NCBI GenBank assembly: GCA_963573305.1
Contig: OY754337.1
Location: forward strand, 47,319,164 to 47,383,163
Direction: 5' to 3'
From: Pyrrhosoma nymphula
Taxonomy: Eukaryota; Arthropoda; Insecta; Odonata; Coenagrionidae
DNA: 64,000 bases
Under the pieces are notes generated by a model. That model did no database searches. It saw only the letters and a list, made by a program, of their open reading frames with translations, and was not told the DNA's origin. Shown in pieces: positions 1 to 11,050 of this stretch; within the stretch, counting starts at the first letter, position 1, and each line of letters opens with the position of its first letter. A program made the position numbers and the translations under genes.

Positions 1-1828
1 TTTCCACGAATAGAAATTCTCACATCTGTAATATTTCGGTCCATACGATCCGTGCCACCCATATTTTTATTGTACTCCCAAAACATATTCGGCTGGGCCA
101 CTTTCTTCTCTTTTCTATTCTGCAGTAACGGTCAACTTTTTTCATCGGGTAGACACCATGACAAGTCGAGGCAATGGTGACAACAGAATTATCCACCCAC
201 CTCGCAACTATAACTTTATCAGCATCACTTTTAAAATACTTGTATGAGCCTCTATCAGATTTTTTACTCAAGTTACTTTCTTTCAAAGGACAATCTTTAG
301 GTAATCTATTCTCTCTAAGAGTGCCAGTTGCACCATATCTGCGGGAATTCAAATGAGTGAGGAGGCTCATTCCTGTAAATAAGTTGTCAAAATATAGCCG
401 AAATGGCAATACTTGTTTTTCGTGTGGGAGATCATCTAACATCGAAATCAAAGGTGCGGCGCATTTTCCAAAATCTCTTTCATATACATGGTTTGAATGT
501 GGGTTTTTACCTTGATAAACGTCAAAATCTACTAAGTACCCACTGGGAGTGTTCAAACACCAGACCTTGTAACCAAAACGGATTGGCTTCCCCCGAATAA
601 ATTGCTTGCAGGGATGGATACCAAAATACTCAATCATACTCTCGTCAAAAGAGAGATTTTGCTCAGTAGGAAACATCCCTCTGAAACGTTCTTTCAATTT
701 AGTGATCAATGGGCGTAGCTTCCACAATTTGTCTTTCATGTCGGGCATCGTATTGTCTGCACAGTGAAGGAATTTACTTATCTCAAGGAACCTATTCCTC
801 CGCATTGCTCCGGCGACCATTGAGTTGTGAACATCTCCAGAATCTTCCCAGTAGCAGCGCTTCGATGGAACCCTATTATAACCTGATAACAGTAAGATTC
901 CTATGAAAACTTTCAACTCCTCTTTACTGATATTAGGAGATGAACAACCAATAAACATAGCATATTTATCCGATTCTGCCATCAGAAAATCAAAAATGTC
1001 ATCCGAAAAAACCAATTCAAAAATTTCTATACATGATTTGTCCCTCAATTCAGAAAGATCTGTTTCGAGAAATAACTTATTTCTTACAAAAAGATCTTCT
1101 CGTCGCCAATTGGCTGCTTCTCTTTTTACCTTCTTCTGTTGGTGAAGTGGTTTAGGCTTCGTTGACTTCGAATCCTTTTCCTTACGTCTAACTGGTATCG
1201 AAATTTCAGTCTTCTCTTGAAATTCATTAGGACCATCATCATCAAGCCGATTCCTCGAAACAAGCTCCACTCTTGCACGAAGTTGTCTTCCCGTTAAATT
1301 GTCCATAAGTCCACCGGCATCCTCATCTGCACTGTCCTCATCAGAGACGACTGCTGCTTCTGGTGGCTCAAGGTATATTGATTCCACATCGTCAAGGTCT
1401 TCGCTTTCAAGAAGCTCTATGGCTTCACGCAGTGTAATATCTCTGAAATATCGATATCACAAAGATTAAAAATTTTAATACAAACGTAATTACCGAAATA
1501 AAAGTGTATGAATGCAAATTAATCGATTAATTGATATATAATAAATTGTTTGGCGGGAATACGAAGGCAAAAACGTTGGAATTGCTTTAAATTTTGAGGA
1601 TAGCTTAAATTTTGCAAATTTGAAGATTTGCATAGGGATCCGCCCAATGTGACATTTATGTTACAGTAGCGTTTATCAGAGAATATTTCAGCAATGGAAA
1701 GCAATACCAAAAATATTAATGCATTATTAATAATATTGTATCATTCTGTTTATATATACTAAAAATTGTCGCAGTAACGCAATATAATTAATGAAAAAAT
1801 TTAATACTTACACAAAGCGAACGTCCAT
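1..1828 (-). pseudogene. piggyBac-type transposase, 5' exon plus broken main exon, 3' end outside window
   Basis: DDE-type cut-and-paste transposase related to piggyBac and PGBD proteins. Exon 1 (1828-1812) starts at an ATG and ends at a GTAAGT donor; the intron (1811-1443) ends in TTTCAG; exon 2 runs from 1442 off the left edge. Splicing joins the frame cleanly into an acidic N-terminus. Counting from a GTG codon at 1387, the first catalytic Asp is in SFDES (about residue 248) and the second in YFDN (about residue 334). The third lies in MGGTDRMD, but this motif is in another frame: one base is missing in a short A run (T run on the + strand) near 102-104, and the uncorrected frame stops at 20. 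The motif itself is intact, so the frameshift is the only lesion seen. It could be a base-calling error. The frame remains open to base 1, and the Cys-rich C-terminus would lie beyond the window. Confidence 0.9.
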
Positions 1829-2047
1829 TTTCAGTGTCCAGGGAAGGCACCGAGGTAACAGGAGTGCTTGGAGGATACGTGTTCACTTTCACTTGACGAG
1901 TCGTACACTAAAATAAAGCCCTAAACTTCCTCTTTCTTACAAAGTAATGAACACAACAATGTAGCGTGCCCGCGCGATGAAAGAGCTATTAAAGTGGAGC
2001 GATACCGTGTGTGACATTTTTGTTACATTGGGCGGATCCAGGTTAAG
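1..2047 (-). mobile_element. piggyBac element, 5' terminal part with TTAA target site
   Basis: The promoter-side end of the element ends in CCTGGATCCGCCC (minus strand), directly next to TTAA at 2044-2047, the target site of the piggyBac superfamily. A 15-bp motif, GGATCCGCCCAATGT, occurs at 1636-1650 and again inverted at 2026-2040. Each copy is followed by a partly palindromic TGTnACA...TGTnACA block. This gives terminal and subterminal inverted repeats; the inner one sits inside the transposase intron. The other terminus is outside the window, so element length and the second TTAA cannot be checked. Confidence 0.8.
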
Positions 2048-2985
2048 ACGCTTCCATACACTTGTGGGAATTTTTAGATAACTTTAACACAACAATACTT
2101 GATATAAACTTGTTATCACAAACAGAATTTGCCCGCCATTATTTCCATTCCAAAACGCTAACACTACTATGAACTCCAAAAGGTTAACACGTCAATATTT
2201 AACTCACCTGAAAACGCAGAAAGGAATCAACAACAAACAGGATGGTCTATGATTTCAACGCGCAATGTGCTCATGTCACTCATGTCACTCCTGTGTATTA
2301 TAAATCTTTGCTCATGTGCCGCTTCAAGGTCGATATTAGTTCGATTTGTAGTTTACACATCGATACATCGAGTCAATCGATATCTTGATAGTATTTTCAA
2401 ATAACAAAATAATGTGCAGAACTTGACAATAACTCATTAATTATTCTGAAAAACATAAGAATATTATTACGCCTCAGTGTCTCTGTATCCTAATTATTTA
2501 AATCTTTGTAGATAAATAAAAATATATTATCCCCCATGCCATATTTTATAACCCTACCGTGCAAAGGTTGCTGTGAATGGAAGTGAGGAAATTAATAAAT
2601 CGGCGTCAAGTAAATACATATTCCGGCAATGTCTGAGACCTGAAACATTTCTTAGGTAATATTTTTCGTGGACAGTATTTGAGAAACCACGGTTATTTTT
2701 TCATATTGCATGTAACAATGTAATATTACAAGGAAATAACAAGGTAATGTAACGTCCACATAATTAAGAATGTCACAATTTTGATATTACGTGGGCGTTA
2801 CATGTTATGTAACATAAATGCCATATCAAAGTAACAATTGTTATGTTATGTGTTACTTCCGAGTAATATAACTACCGCAATTTGTGTTTGCTGGGGTACT
2901 ATTGCGTCGTCCCATGGCCGTCATTTTACTTCACAATCGTTTCACATTAGCCCAATTATTTTCTAGTCCGAGGCGCATATTATTG
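2048..2985. other. AT-rich stretch without a gene
   Basis: No credible coding frame. Around 2700-2880 the sequence is rich in GTTAC/GTAAC words and contains an imperfect inverted repeat: GTAACGTCCAC at 2749-2759 pairs with GTGGGCGTTAC at 2791-2801 (one mismatch). This may be a small degenerate foldback element, but no target duplication was identified. Confidence 0.4.
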
Positions 2986-2989
2986 CATG

Positions 2990-3490
2990 CGCGCACGTAA
3001 ATGGGTTTTTGGTGATAGTAGTACCCCTGCGGGTAGGGGGATGGAGAATACTCCCGCAGTATCCCTGCTTGTCGTAAGAGGCGACTAAAAGGGCGGGGAG
3101 AGAAACCCCGAAAACAAACCCCGAGCCAGTAAGGGTTGAGCCCGGACAGTCTTGTGGGTCAACTGTCTGTGTGCGGCCATACCACTTGGCCTGCGATCTA
3201 CCCGCATGTTTGCCGTGTGCGGAGACCCGTAAGGAGGAGAAGGGGATCCTGGAGGGTGAGGTCCGTGGTTTCCAGCCGGGTGTCGGATGCCCGGTATGGA
3301 CTATGGGCCAATACCCCTCTTTGGCCCCGGATTCTGTGTAAACGGGCGGCCGGGAGCTAGCCACTCCCGAGCTTTGTTCGCGTCGCTTGCTCCATCTGTG
3401 ACTTCTGTACCCGAAGGTGCAAGAAGGAACATTGACGTCACACGGGAACAACTTGAGATCGGTGAGGGCGACGCGAACGCCTTTGTGCTC
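2990..3490. repeat. GC-rich dispersed repeat fragment related to the LINE 5' region at 9.3-9.5 kb
   Basis: A GC-rich island in AT-rich DNA with the phrase CTTGTCGTAAGAGGCGACTA, a word I recognise as frequent in insect interspersed repeats. It shares two motifs with 9.4-9.54 kb: GCGACGCGAACGCC at about 3470-3483 in direct orientation, and the GCGACGCGAACAAAGCTC word at about 3368-3385 in inverted orientation. Open frames on both strands here are low-complexity GC-rich shadows, not convincing genes. I infer a rearranged 5' fragment of the same or a sister retroelement, immediately upstream of the Harbinger transposase start. Confidence 0.5.
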
Positions 3491-3498
3491 CTTTCAAA

Positions 3499-5611
3499 AT
3501 GGCGTGGGATATCATATTAGATAATCTACTGCAGGGCCTTTTAGAGGGGGAGTCTTCGGATGAAGATCCTGATGAGAATTTGTTACCAGCCCTTGTTCGT
3601 CCACGACTGCGAGGTTATTAGAAAATGTTTTCCAGAGTTAGAGCATAATACGTCAATCTATTATTTGTATTATAGTTGGTGCGTGCGTCGTGACCACCGT
3701 TCTCCTGAATAATGTGAGAACGTTTTTAAATGAAAAAAACGTTCTCACCATATTGTTTTCTTCTAGTCTGCAACTATACGTTTTCATTTTATGATCGTAT
3801 GAGTGATGGGTGTCTATGTTTGTGTAAACAGTCGGAATTTGTACCTGATTGATACATACTTTGAGTGTTTGGTTTCGACATTTGTTGACCCTTGCCGTCT
3901 GCCTCTTACGAAGAATTAAATTAAGTCACCTTACTTTCACTGATATTTCTATCCTCTCATTTAACTTAATTTAGTGTTTTAATGAAAACGTTCTCATCCG
4001 TGGTTATTAATGTACCTACTCTCTCAGGACGGTAATCCCGGTTTTTTCACTCTTCATAGTTACGTACAAATGTAATAAAAATCACGTCTATACGTTTTTA
4101 AGCAACAATTTATAATAGTATCTGTGTGTTTTCAGTGGATTTACAGTGTTTAAATAATGCCCTCAATGCAATAGCGCAACAGGAGAGAACCAATGTGCTG
4201 GGGTATGTGGAGGATGTTGTTCCATTGTACAGCGATAAAGAATTTGTAATGCACTTTCGTTTAAAACGGACCTTAGTACTTGATATTATCACTCGATTTC
4301 AAGCATCCCCAGAGTTCAGTGCTCTTCAAGGTATCAGGATGGTATACAGTATTAGTTCGAACAATTGAGTTTAATATCCCTTGGTCAACTTTTTATGAAT
4401 TTAAGTTATGTGAATTCATTATAGGCCATGGGGGTTTTGCACCTGTATCTGCCGACAAGCATGTTCTAATTTTCTTGTGGTTTGTTGGCCATGAGGCTGC
4501 TGGATACAGAGATGTCGCTGATCGTTTTGATATCAGCCTGAGTGCATTACATTCTGTTATTGGAAGATTGGCTGCTTTTTTTGTTAGAATGTCGGACACA
4601 GTCATTAAAAACCCCAGTATCGCTGAGCTGGCTGCCACAAAGGCTTATTATTTAGAAAAAAGAGGATTTTCTGACATTCTTGGTAATAATTGGAATGTAG
4701 TAGATGAGTATGGGAATAATATTAGGTGTGAACTAACGTATGATCCTTCAATATTTTTAGTTCCCTCGTAGGTTAATTGAAAGTTTTTTATTTCCTTCAT
4801 TTGAAAACCAGGTGCTATAGATGGTTCCCATATCCGGATTGATAAGCCCACAGAAGATCCAGAATCTTATATCAACCGGAAAAAATATTATTCAATACAA
4901 ATGCAATACATTGTCAATGAAAATGGAAAATTTTTTGATGTTTTTATTGGTTACCCAGGATCAGTTCATGATGCCCGGGTTTACAGGAACAGCCCAATTT
5001 TTGCTGAGCTACCCAATATTTGCCAAGGTTTGCTCTATAAAAACTAAAATATCAACTCTTAGCACAACCTAGGTCCCAAAAAAATATTAACTTTTGGCAT
5101 GAGCTTATCATGCATTTCCTTTTTTAATTATATTTTCTGTTCTCTTATATATATTTTAAATAATTTCAGAAGTTTATGATCATCTATTTCTCACATTTTC
5201 ACAGGTCAAGGTTACCTACTCGGTGACAGTGCATATCCTTGTTCCTCAAATTTAATAACACCTTATAGGGATAATGGGCACTTGACACGAGCTCAAAGGC
5301 AGTTCAACTATGTCCATAGTAGCTGTCGCATTACGGTAGAGCATGCCTTTGGCTGGTTGAAACAACGATTCAGGCAGCTTTATCATATAAAACTAAGGGG
5401 TGTAGAGGATATAGTCCTATTAATTCACGCATGTTGTGTGTTGCACAACATGGCAGACCTGGATGATCTAGAGGGATTTGAAGAGCCTCTGCCAGAAGAC
5501 CACCCTGACGAGGATATCAATCAGAGGAATGAAGGAGAGGGCGCCCTAGGCATAATTGACAACCTGGGAGACCCAGTTGATGGTGAAGCAGGAAAAATCC
5601 TTAGGGGATGA
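3499..5611 (+). CDS. Harbinger/PIF-type transposase (HARBI1-like), five exons, apparently intact
   Basis: DDE_Tnp_4-type nuclease that would cut and insert Harbinger DNA. Proposed exons are 3499-3613, 4136-4330, 4425-4682, 4812-5027 and 5205-5611 (TGA stop), about 396 aa against roughly 350 aa for HARBI1. All four introns are GT-AG and all interrupt after codon base 1, with no stop in the spliced frame. The catalytic triad is visible: Asp in GAIDGSH (exon 4 start), Asp in GSVHDARV, Glu in VEHAFGWLKQRF. A helix-turn-helix-like stretch, YRDVADRFDISLSALHSVI, lies in exon 3. Exon 1 is the weakest call: it is short and acidic and starts just after a GC-rich repeat, so the true start may differ. 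It converges with a Myb/SANT-like gene, the usual second protein of Harbinger elements. Confidence 0.85.
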
Positions 5612-5767
5612 AATCTGTCGGCAATTAGTAAGACTCAGAGATGAAAATCCATTGCCTGAGCAGCATTAGGGTGCCTTCATGCTAATTTTCAACCATCTTC
5701 ATGAGAGATTGATTCTGTCATATAAAGGCATTACCAGGGAAAATACATGCATATGATAATATGCATA

Positions 5768-5847
<80 letters not shown>

Positions 5848-5945
5848 GTTGTAGAATATATATCATACGGTAGGAACTATTTTTAATGGTGAATAAATTC
5901 ATGTGGAGTGCTACAGTTTGTTGGCTAGATTTTAAATAGGTAAAT
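5612..5945. repeat. Convergent intergenic spacer with (TA)n microsatellite
   Basis: Between the two Harbinger stop codons lies a pure TA repeat of about 37 units (5771-5844). Minus-strand translation of it gives a meaningless Tyr-Ile repeat. The tract probably forms cruciforms and is likely length-polymorphic. No other feature is seen in the spacer. Confidence 0.95.
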
Positions 5946-7056
5946 TTAATGTTCGATTAACTGTTTTAACAAATTAATTTGCTGTCTTAAAAGAGCATTT
6001 CTTTCATCTCTTTGTTCATTTGCCTTCTTCTTTAATTCGTTGCTAACTTTTATTTCCTCCAGTAGGATTTTATCCTTAGCCATTTGCTCTTTCAGTATTT
6101 CGTTTTGCAGTTGCATTTGCTCCTTGAGAGTATTTAAGGCCATGGCTGTTTTTCCATCCCTCTTGTTAATTTTTTTTGGGGCTGTGGTTATCCCCCTCCC
6201 TGATGGGATGGCCATACCCTGATCTTCATAAGGAGCTCCTGATATGTATAAATCTTTGGTGGAAACAGAAGGTGCGGGGGGGATTTCCTTGGAATAATTC
6301 CCCGGGATGCCAGAACTGGAAATATAATAAAAGTGGCAAGTCTTTGAGAGGTTTCCATTTATCTCTGCAGAAGGATTGATACCAAAATTATATCCACAAC
6401 AGATAAGGATAAACTACTTTAAATTAGATATAATTTTAAAAAAATATTAACCTTGTTCCAGCAGCGGGTTCTCCAGCTACTTGAATCCCATTTCTGCCGG
6501 ACACAACTTTGGGGACAATATTATGTTTTTGCCCAAATAATTCAATCATTTCCCTAAAGATAGTAATTTAAATGACTGATTTAATAGTGAGAATATAGGA
6601 GCTAGACTTATTTGAACTAGAATCATTCATACACTTACTTTTCATGGTGCAAAAGCTTTCTGCCCCTACCAGTCTTACTATCCCTTGCCACATGGGATTT
6701 ATATGTCCTCTCCAATGACTTGTATTTATTGCACACTTGTTGTGCAGTGATTTTGTACCCCTTTCCTTTCATGTCTTCTGCAACTGCATTGAATATTTTT
6801 TTTCTATTGTTATTTTTTTTGCCTCTATTTAAAAATAAGGCCTCAAAAAACAATTTCAAGGTTGCATCATCCCAGCTGAAATTATCCGGTGTTTCATCAG
6901 CAGCCTGGGGATTAATTGAGGAGCCTGTCTCCTTATCTGTCAAACCTATGGGTGTTCTAATTTGGAGAGTAAATATTCTCTCTCCCATGCTGATCTCAAC
7001 AAAATCTTTTTGTAAATCCAATTCATCAGCTTTTACTTTAATGGTAGTGGACCCAT
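5946..7056 (-). CDS. Myb/SANT-like trihelix DNA-binding protein of the Harbinger element
   Basis: Exons, in transcript order: 7056-6639 (acceptor TATTAG), 6553-6452 and 6315-5946. Junction phases agree throughout (AA|G, then AG|T) and the donors are GTAAGT and GTTAAT. The first listed exon encodes a Myb/SANT-like domain (FSWDDATLKLFFEAL ... KYKSLERTYKSH) with a basic tail. The second matches the conserved linker I know from these proteins (KHNIVPKVVSG). The last encodes a long charged coiled coil (LKEQMQLQNEILKEQMAKD) ending in a leucine-rich stretch. Total is about 296 aa or more. A further 5' exon is needed to supply a start and one base of phase; I could not place it. An in-frame Met inside the first listed exon (MGERIF) is an alternative start. 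Confidence 0.75.
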
Positions 7057-7314
7057 CTAATATAGAATAGAGAATGTGTAGTGAGAAATTAATAAATTGC
7101 AATTTACTGATTCTATCTTTTATTCTTATCTGGATAACTAGGTATGCCCCCTTAGCCCCAACCAGAGGTTGGGGCTTAGGGGGCAAATTTCCATGGCCCA
7201 AAGAGATCCCTAATTTCATTCTTTGCTGTCTTTAAAGGAAGGAGTAAATGAAAGATCCCTGAAGAGAAAATTGCCCTAGGCCCCAAATTTATTGTAGTAG
7301 CCCTAACTCGAGTA

Positions 7315-7563
7315 AAGGCCTGGTTACACGATACAATAACTGATACACATTCATGTACATCTGTGTTAATGGCTTCAGTGAAACTTGTATGAATGCATGA
7401 ACCAAATTAGAATAGGTTCTAGTTTTCGTACGTGCATTCATATATGTAAATACTTATGCATGTTGGACGTGGTTCCATGTTGAATTTTATGGATCATTCT
7501 CGAATTAATGCATTCACAAATTAAATTGTACGTTTTAATGTACCTAATGTATAACCAGGCCTT
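7315..7563. mobile_element. Small TIR element (MITE), 249 bp
   Basis: The ends are inverted copies of AAGGCCTGGTTA, with matching extension inward (TTACAC against TTATAC), flanked on both sides by TA (7313-7314 and 7564-7565). Interior is AT-rich and non-coding. A TA duplication would suit a Tc1/mariner-related MITE, but other assignments are possible because the target duplication is so short. Confidence 0.7.
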
Positions 7564-7797
7564 TACATCCAGCAGGAACTCTCTATGGGTAAATTCTTTA
7601 CGTCAATAGGTGTGTGGAACTTTCTATACAGGGAAATTTTTCCACATGTAGGGAATCCCTGCAGGGATTGATTCCATATGAGGTTATTTTCATGCATCAA
7701 TGCTAAGTAGAATTCCTCCAGAATTTATTCCCAAAAAGAAAAACAAAATCTGATCTATAAATTTGCCCCTTGCCTTGGTAACAAATTTCCAGAATGT

Positions 7798-8012
7798 GGG
7801 TTTTTTTTATTTGCTCTCCGGACAATCCTGGAGGTTCGTGTACCCCTGAGATACAGATAAGCCCTTCGGCTTGTCATCCGGTTTCTCAGGGGTTGAACCA
7901 CTGGGAGGTTACAAACGCCCTGAGCCGCGAAAGACTCAGGCGGGACTCGAACCCGCGACCTTCGGTTTGGCAGGCGAGGACGCTAACCCCGCCGCCACCG
8001 AGGCCGGCATGG
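7798..8012 (-). repeat. tRNA-headed SINE with A-rich tail
   Basis: On the minus strand a tRNA-like head starts near 8010 (GGCCTCGGTGGCGGCGGGG) and contains a good RNA polymerase III B box, GGTTCGAGTCCC. A roughly 130-nt body follows, then an A-rich tail (AAATAAAAAAAA) at about 7800-7812. Internal Pol III promoter plus A-rich tail is the SINE structure. It is not a tRNA gene, because the head does not fold as a full cloverleaf with paired acceptor stem. A related head occurs on + at about 59452. Confidence 0.75.
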
Positions 8013-9337
8013 TGAAGAGGATCATTCACCACAAAGAAATCGTACGAAGATCTTTGAAACACAATTTAAGGGAATCCCTCTACAGTAAACTATACAATGA
8101 AATCCACTAAATAATATTTACTTTGCAGTGCATTTTTCTGAGTAAGTTATTATTCTATAGGTAGTTCTAGGATTCCATAGGTAGGTTCTACGATAGGATT
8201 TTCTTGAGGTGGTACAAGCTGGCAGGTTTAAATTTGGGCAAGGGAGTGTAGGAATTTGGAGTACCCAGTTCTTTATAGTCCCTCTAGGGGATATTATACC
8301 TGAGGTAGGGTCGACCCCTGAGCCCTTCATCTGGATCTGCCCAAGACTATACAGCAATTAGCAGAAAGTAGCAAGGATATATATGATGAAGGAAAATAAG
8401 AATCGACAATTTCACATACTAATTTATTTTCAAATTACAACCTGTTGATGGCAATCCTAAAATGGCGTAGATGAAAAGTAGTAGAAGAGGAAAATCATTC
8501 TGCTGTGGCTCTCGGCCCGCTTTAACGGCTTCTTCCCAAGGATGACAAGCCATAGCATTAGTGTTTGTTATCCAATCCTAACAATTCGCGGCAACTAAGA
8601 ATAGGTACGTTTAGTTTCTGGGGCTGAAGTACAGGGAATTTAATATTCCGTGAATTAAACAAGATTTTCTGTAAGGAATCATGGATTCCTTGCCAAGAAA
8701 TTTCCTGCACACGTATCATTTACCAGGGTATCGATACGTGACAAATAGATTCCCACGTTAAAAAAATATCCAATTGATTTCTATCGATTTTACCACCTTC
8801 CGCGAGGTATTATTTCTTTGTAGTGCAATAAAACAGCAGTAACTAGCGAGGACGTATTCCTTAATCATGATTAATCAATATGCATAAACTTAAAGTGTTA
8901 AATAAGTTAAAGTTTATGCATAAACTTTAACTATGAATAAGCTGTCCAATGACTTTAACGTTAAATATAAATGTTTTAAAATTAGGCACTTAAATGCTTC
9001 TTTTTACTGCTAATGAACTTTTTAATGAATTGTACAATAAGTTAAAGTAGTTCCTGATGTTCTACGTAGGTATTTACTAAAAAAATTACCTTCGTGAAAA
9101 AATGTGAGCATTCCTTGCGTCGTCCACTATAAGTTGGTTTTCCTCATTCACTAGAGGACGGGCCGTCATTTTACGCCGATTTAAATCTTATATATACGTA
9201 TTAGGTAGGTAATTACAATACAATTACGTGAGAATTGTATAGCTACCGGCCAATTGCTCAGTTCAAATGTTCGTGATACAAACAATTCTTCTGCTACTAC
9301 CCATAATTCTCAGCGCTACTACCCACAATTCTCAGTG
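8013..9337. other. Non-coding stretch with one perfect palindrome
   Basis: No credible gene. A minus-strand frame at 8118-8357 has no recognisable domain and no supporting splice context. The stretch is AT-rich and contains a perfect 28-bp palindrome at 8905-8932 (arms AGTTAAAGTTTATG), with related TTAAAGT words nearby. Confidence 0.5.
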
Positions 9338-9540
9338 CTGCTCCTTTTGTACCTTTTGCTCCACCTCCGAAGCGGGAGCAAAAGGTACAAGTTGAAGTTG
9401 CACCTTTTGCTCCTGTACCCGCGACGCGAACGCCCTTTGTAACCTGTACCAACTGTACCTTCCGCGACGCGAACGCAAAAATGAGCAAAAGGTGCAGGCA
9501 AGTACAAAAGGAGCAGCGACGCGAACAAAGCTCCGGTCAA
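9338..9540. repeat. Nested inverted repeats with GCGACGCGAAC motif copies
   Basis: CTGCTCCTTTTGTAC at 9338-9352 is perfectly repeated in reverse at 9502-9516. A second perfect 16-bp hairpin pairs 9347-9362 with 9375-9390 around a 12-nt loop. GCGACGCGAAC occurs at about 9420, 9466 and 9516. The AAAAGGTGCA/TACAAAAGG words recur in both orientations. It lies directly upstream of the LINE and may be part of its 5' UTR or promoter, or a separate hairpin-rich repeat. Confidence 0.7.
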
Positions 9541-9785
9541 TCGGCTTCCGTGGCGTTAGCTTAACGATGGCGAGTGCCAGGGAGGTGGGGGTCTGCGTAG
9601 GGTGGTCGGAGATGTACGGGTTTGGTGGGCTCGTGCATCGAAGATCCAACCCGAAACAGACAACCACCTCTAGGGTGCTATATCCCCTTGGGTAGCCCTG
9701 GCGACCGCACCGGTTTGCGGTGCGGCGTCCCAATTGTGTGGCTCCATGGTGGGTGGGGAGCCCGGGGGACGAAGAACCATTTGGA

Positions 9786-10958
9786 ATGGCAGATACAAAT
9801 CTTCCACCTCCAAAAAGATCCCGCCCGGATACGGGCGGGGGAGTTAATGTTCTTGGCGCTAGTCTGCGCTACTTAGTGATGAGGTGCCGGAAGGAAGGGG
9901 AGAGCCTGAAAAAGGTGTCTCCCTTCCTCATTCGTAAGTTATTGTCTGGTTCAGTTCCTGGTGAACTTAAATCTGCAAAGAAACTTCGCGATGGCACACT
10001 GCTCATCGAAACGGCTAACAGGGCTCAAAGCGAGAAGCTATTACTTTTTGAAAAGCTTGGTGAAATTCCAGTTAAAGTCGAAGTGCACCGCACCCTGAAC
10101 ACCTGTCGGGGAGTGATTAGTCACTACGACCTTTTGTACGTTGAGATCGACGAGATCAAGCAGGAGATGACCTCTCAGGGGGTCACCGATGCTCGTCGAC
10201 TCACTACAAAGCGCAACGGAGAAAGGGTAAACACAACGTCTGTCGTACTCACGTTCACGCTTGTCCATCTCCCCGACAAGGTGTTTGTCGGTTATGAATC
10301 GGTGCCAGTGCGGCCATTCATACCGGCACCCATGAGATGTTTCCAGTGCCAGCGATTCGGCTACATGGCCAAACGGTGCGAGGGCAAGGCCACCTGCCCC
10401 CGCTGCAGCCTGGAGAAGCATGAGGGTGCGGAATGCAAGGGTGACCCTCTTTGCGTCAATTGCGAGGGTGCACATCCGGTGTACTCACGTGATTGTCCAA
10501 AGATGATCGAGGAGCGGAAAGTAATTGAGATCAAGACGGTTGAAAAAATCCCGTACTTCGAGGCTCGGAAAAAGTACAGAGCACAAGTTGCTCCTACTTT
10601 TCCCAAATCATACGCCCATGTCGCTTCCCCTCGAATCGCCAAGGTCACCATTTCGACACAGACGGAAGAAATTGTGAGCCAAAAAATTAAAGCCTCTGCA
10701 CAGAAAATGGCCACGCCGGCTAAGGCCACAAATCCGGTTAAAAATTCGTAAACCACCGTTCCGGGTTCTCCCAGGAAGAACCCCACTAAAACCACCGCCG
10801 GGGCCACGCAAACAAAGCGTGGTAACTCTCAATCCCCCGGTCCATCTGGTAGGGGAAAAATGCCTCCACAGGAAGCTATGGAGGAAGATTTCTGTATCTC
10901 GGATACAGAAGTTGAAAGAATTAGGAATAAGGGAAGGAAGCAGCGCCTCAAGCGCTGA
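9786..10958 (+). pseudogene. LINE ORF1, gag-like nucleic-acid-binding protein with CCHC knuckles, one premature stop
   Basis: RNA-binding protein of the LINE ribonucleoprotein. The start is the ATG at 9786 (MADTNLPPPKRSRPD). Three zinc knuckles lie at about nt 10338-10500 (CFQCQRFGYMAKRC, CPRCSLEKHEGAEC, CVNCEGAHPVYSRDC). A conserved RRM-like segment precedes them (LRDGTLLIETANRAQS). The frame stops at TAA 10749-10751 but continues unbroken to TGA 10956-10958 with a basic tail, so this is a single nonsense change. The inter-ORF gap to ORF2 is 92 bp. Confidence 0.85.
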
Positions 10959-11050
10959 TCACTCCGTAGTCCGGACTTAGGACGCTCATTTTTTCTTAAA
11001 TTTTTTATTTATTTTTAAGTCTTTTATTTATTTATATATTTTTAAATTTT

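Larger units (their letters stand above)
3499..7056. mobile_element. Harbinger-type two-gene element, coding core
   Basis: Transposase (+) and Myb/SANT-like protein (-) face each other with their stops 334 bp apart, separated by a (TA)n tract. Autonomous Harbinger elements are known to encode exactly this pair, the Myb-like protein helping nuclear import and DNA binding of the transposase. Both genes keep open, correctly phased exons. I could not find matching terminal inverted repeats or a TWA duplication by eye, so the element borders are unknown and the coordinates cover the coding core only. Confidence 0.7.

Noticed and set aside
2963..3451. 162-codon minus frame
   Set aside because: GC-rich repeat with open frames on both strands and no domain; explained as LINE-related non-coding sequence.
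5699..5902. 67-codon minus frame with Tyr-Ile repeats
   Set aside because: Translation of the (TA)n microsatellite.
9254..9733. Four overlapping frames of 62-133 codons
   Set aside because: Shadows of the hairpin-rich GC block upstream of the LINE.
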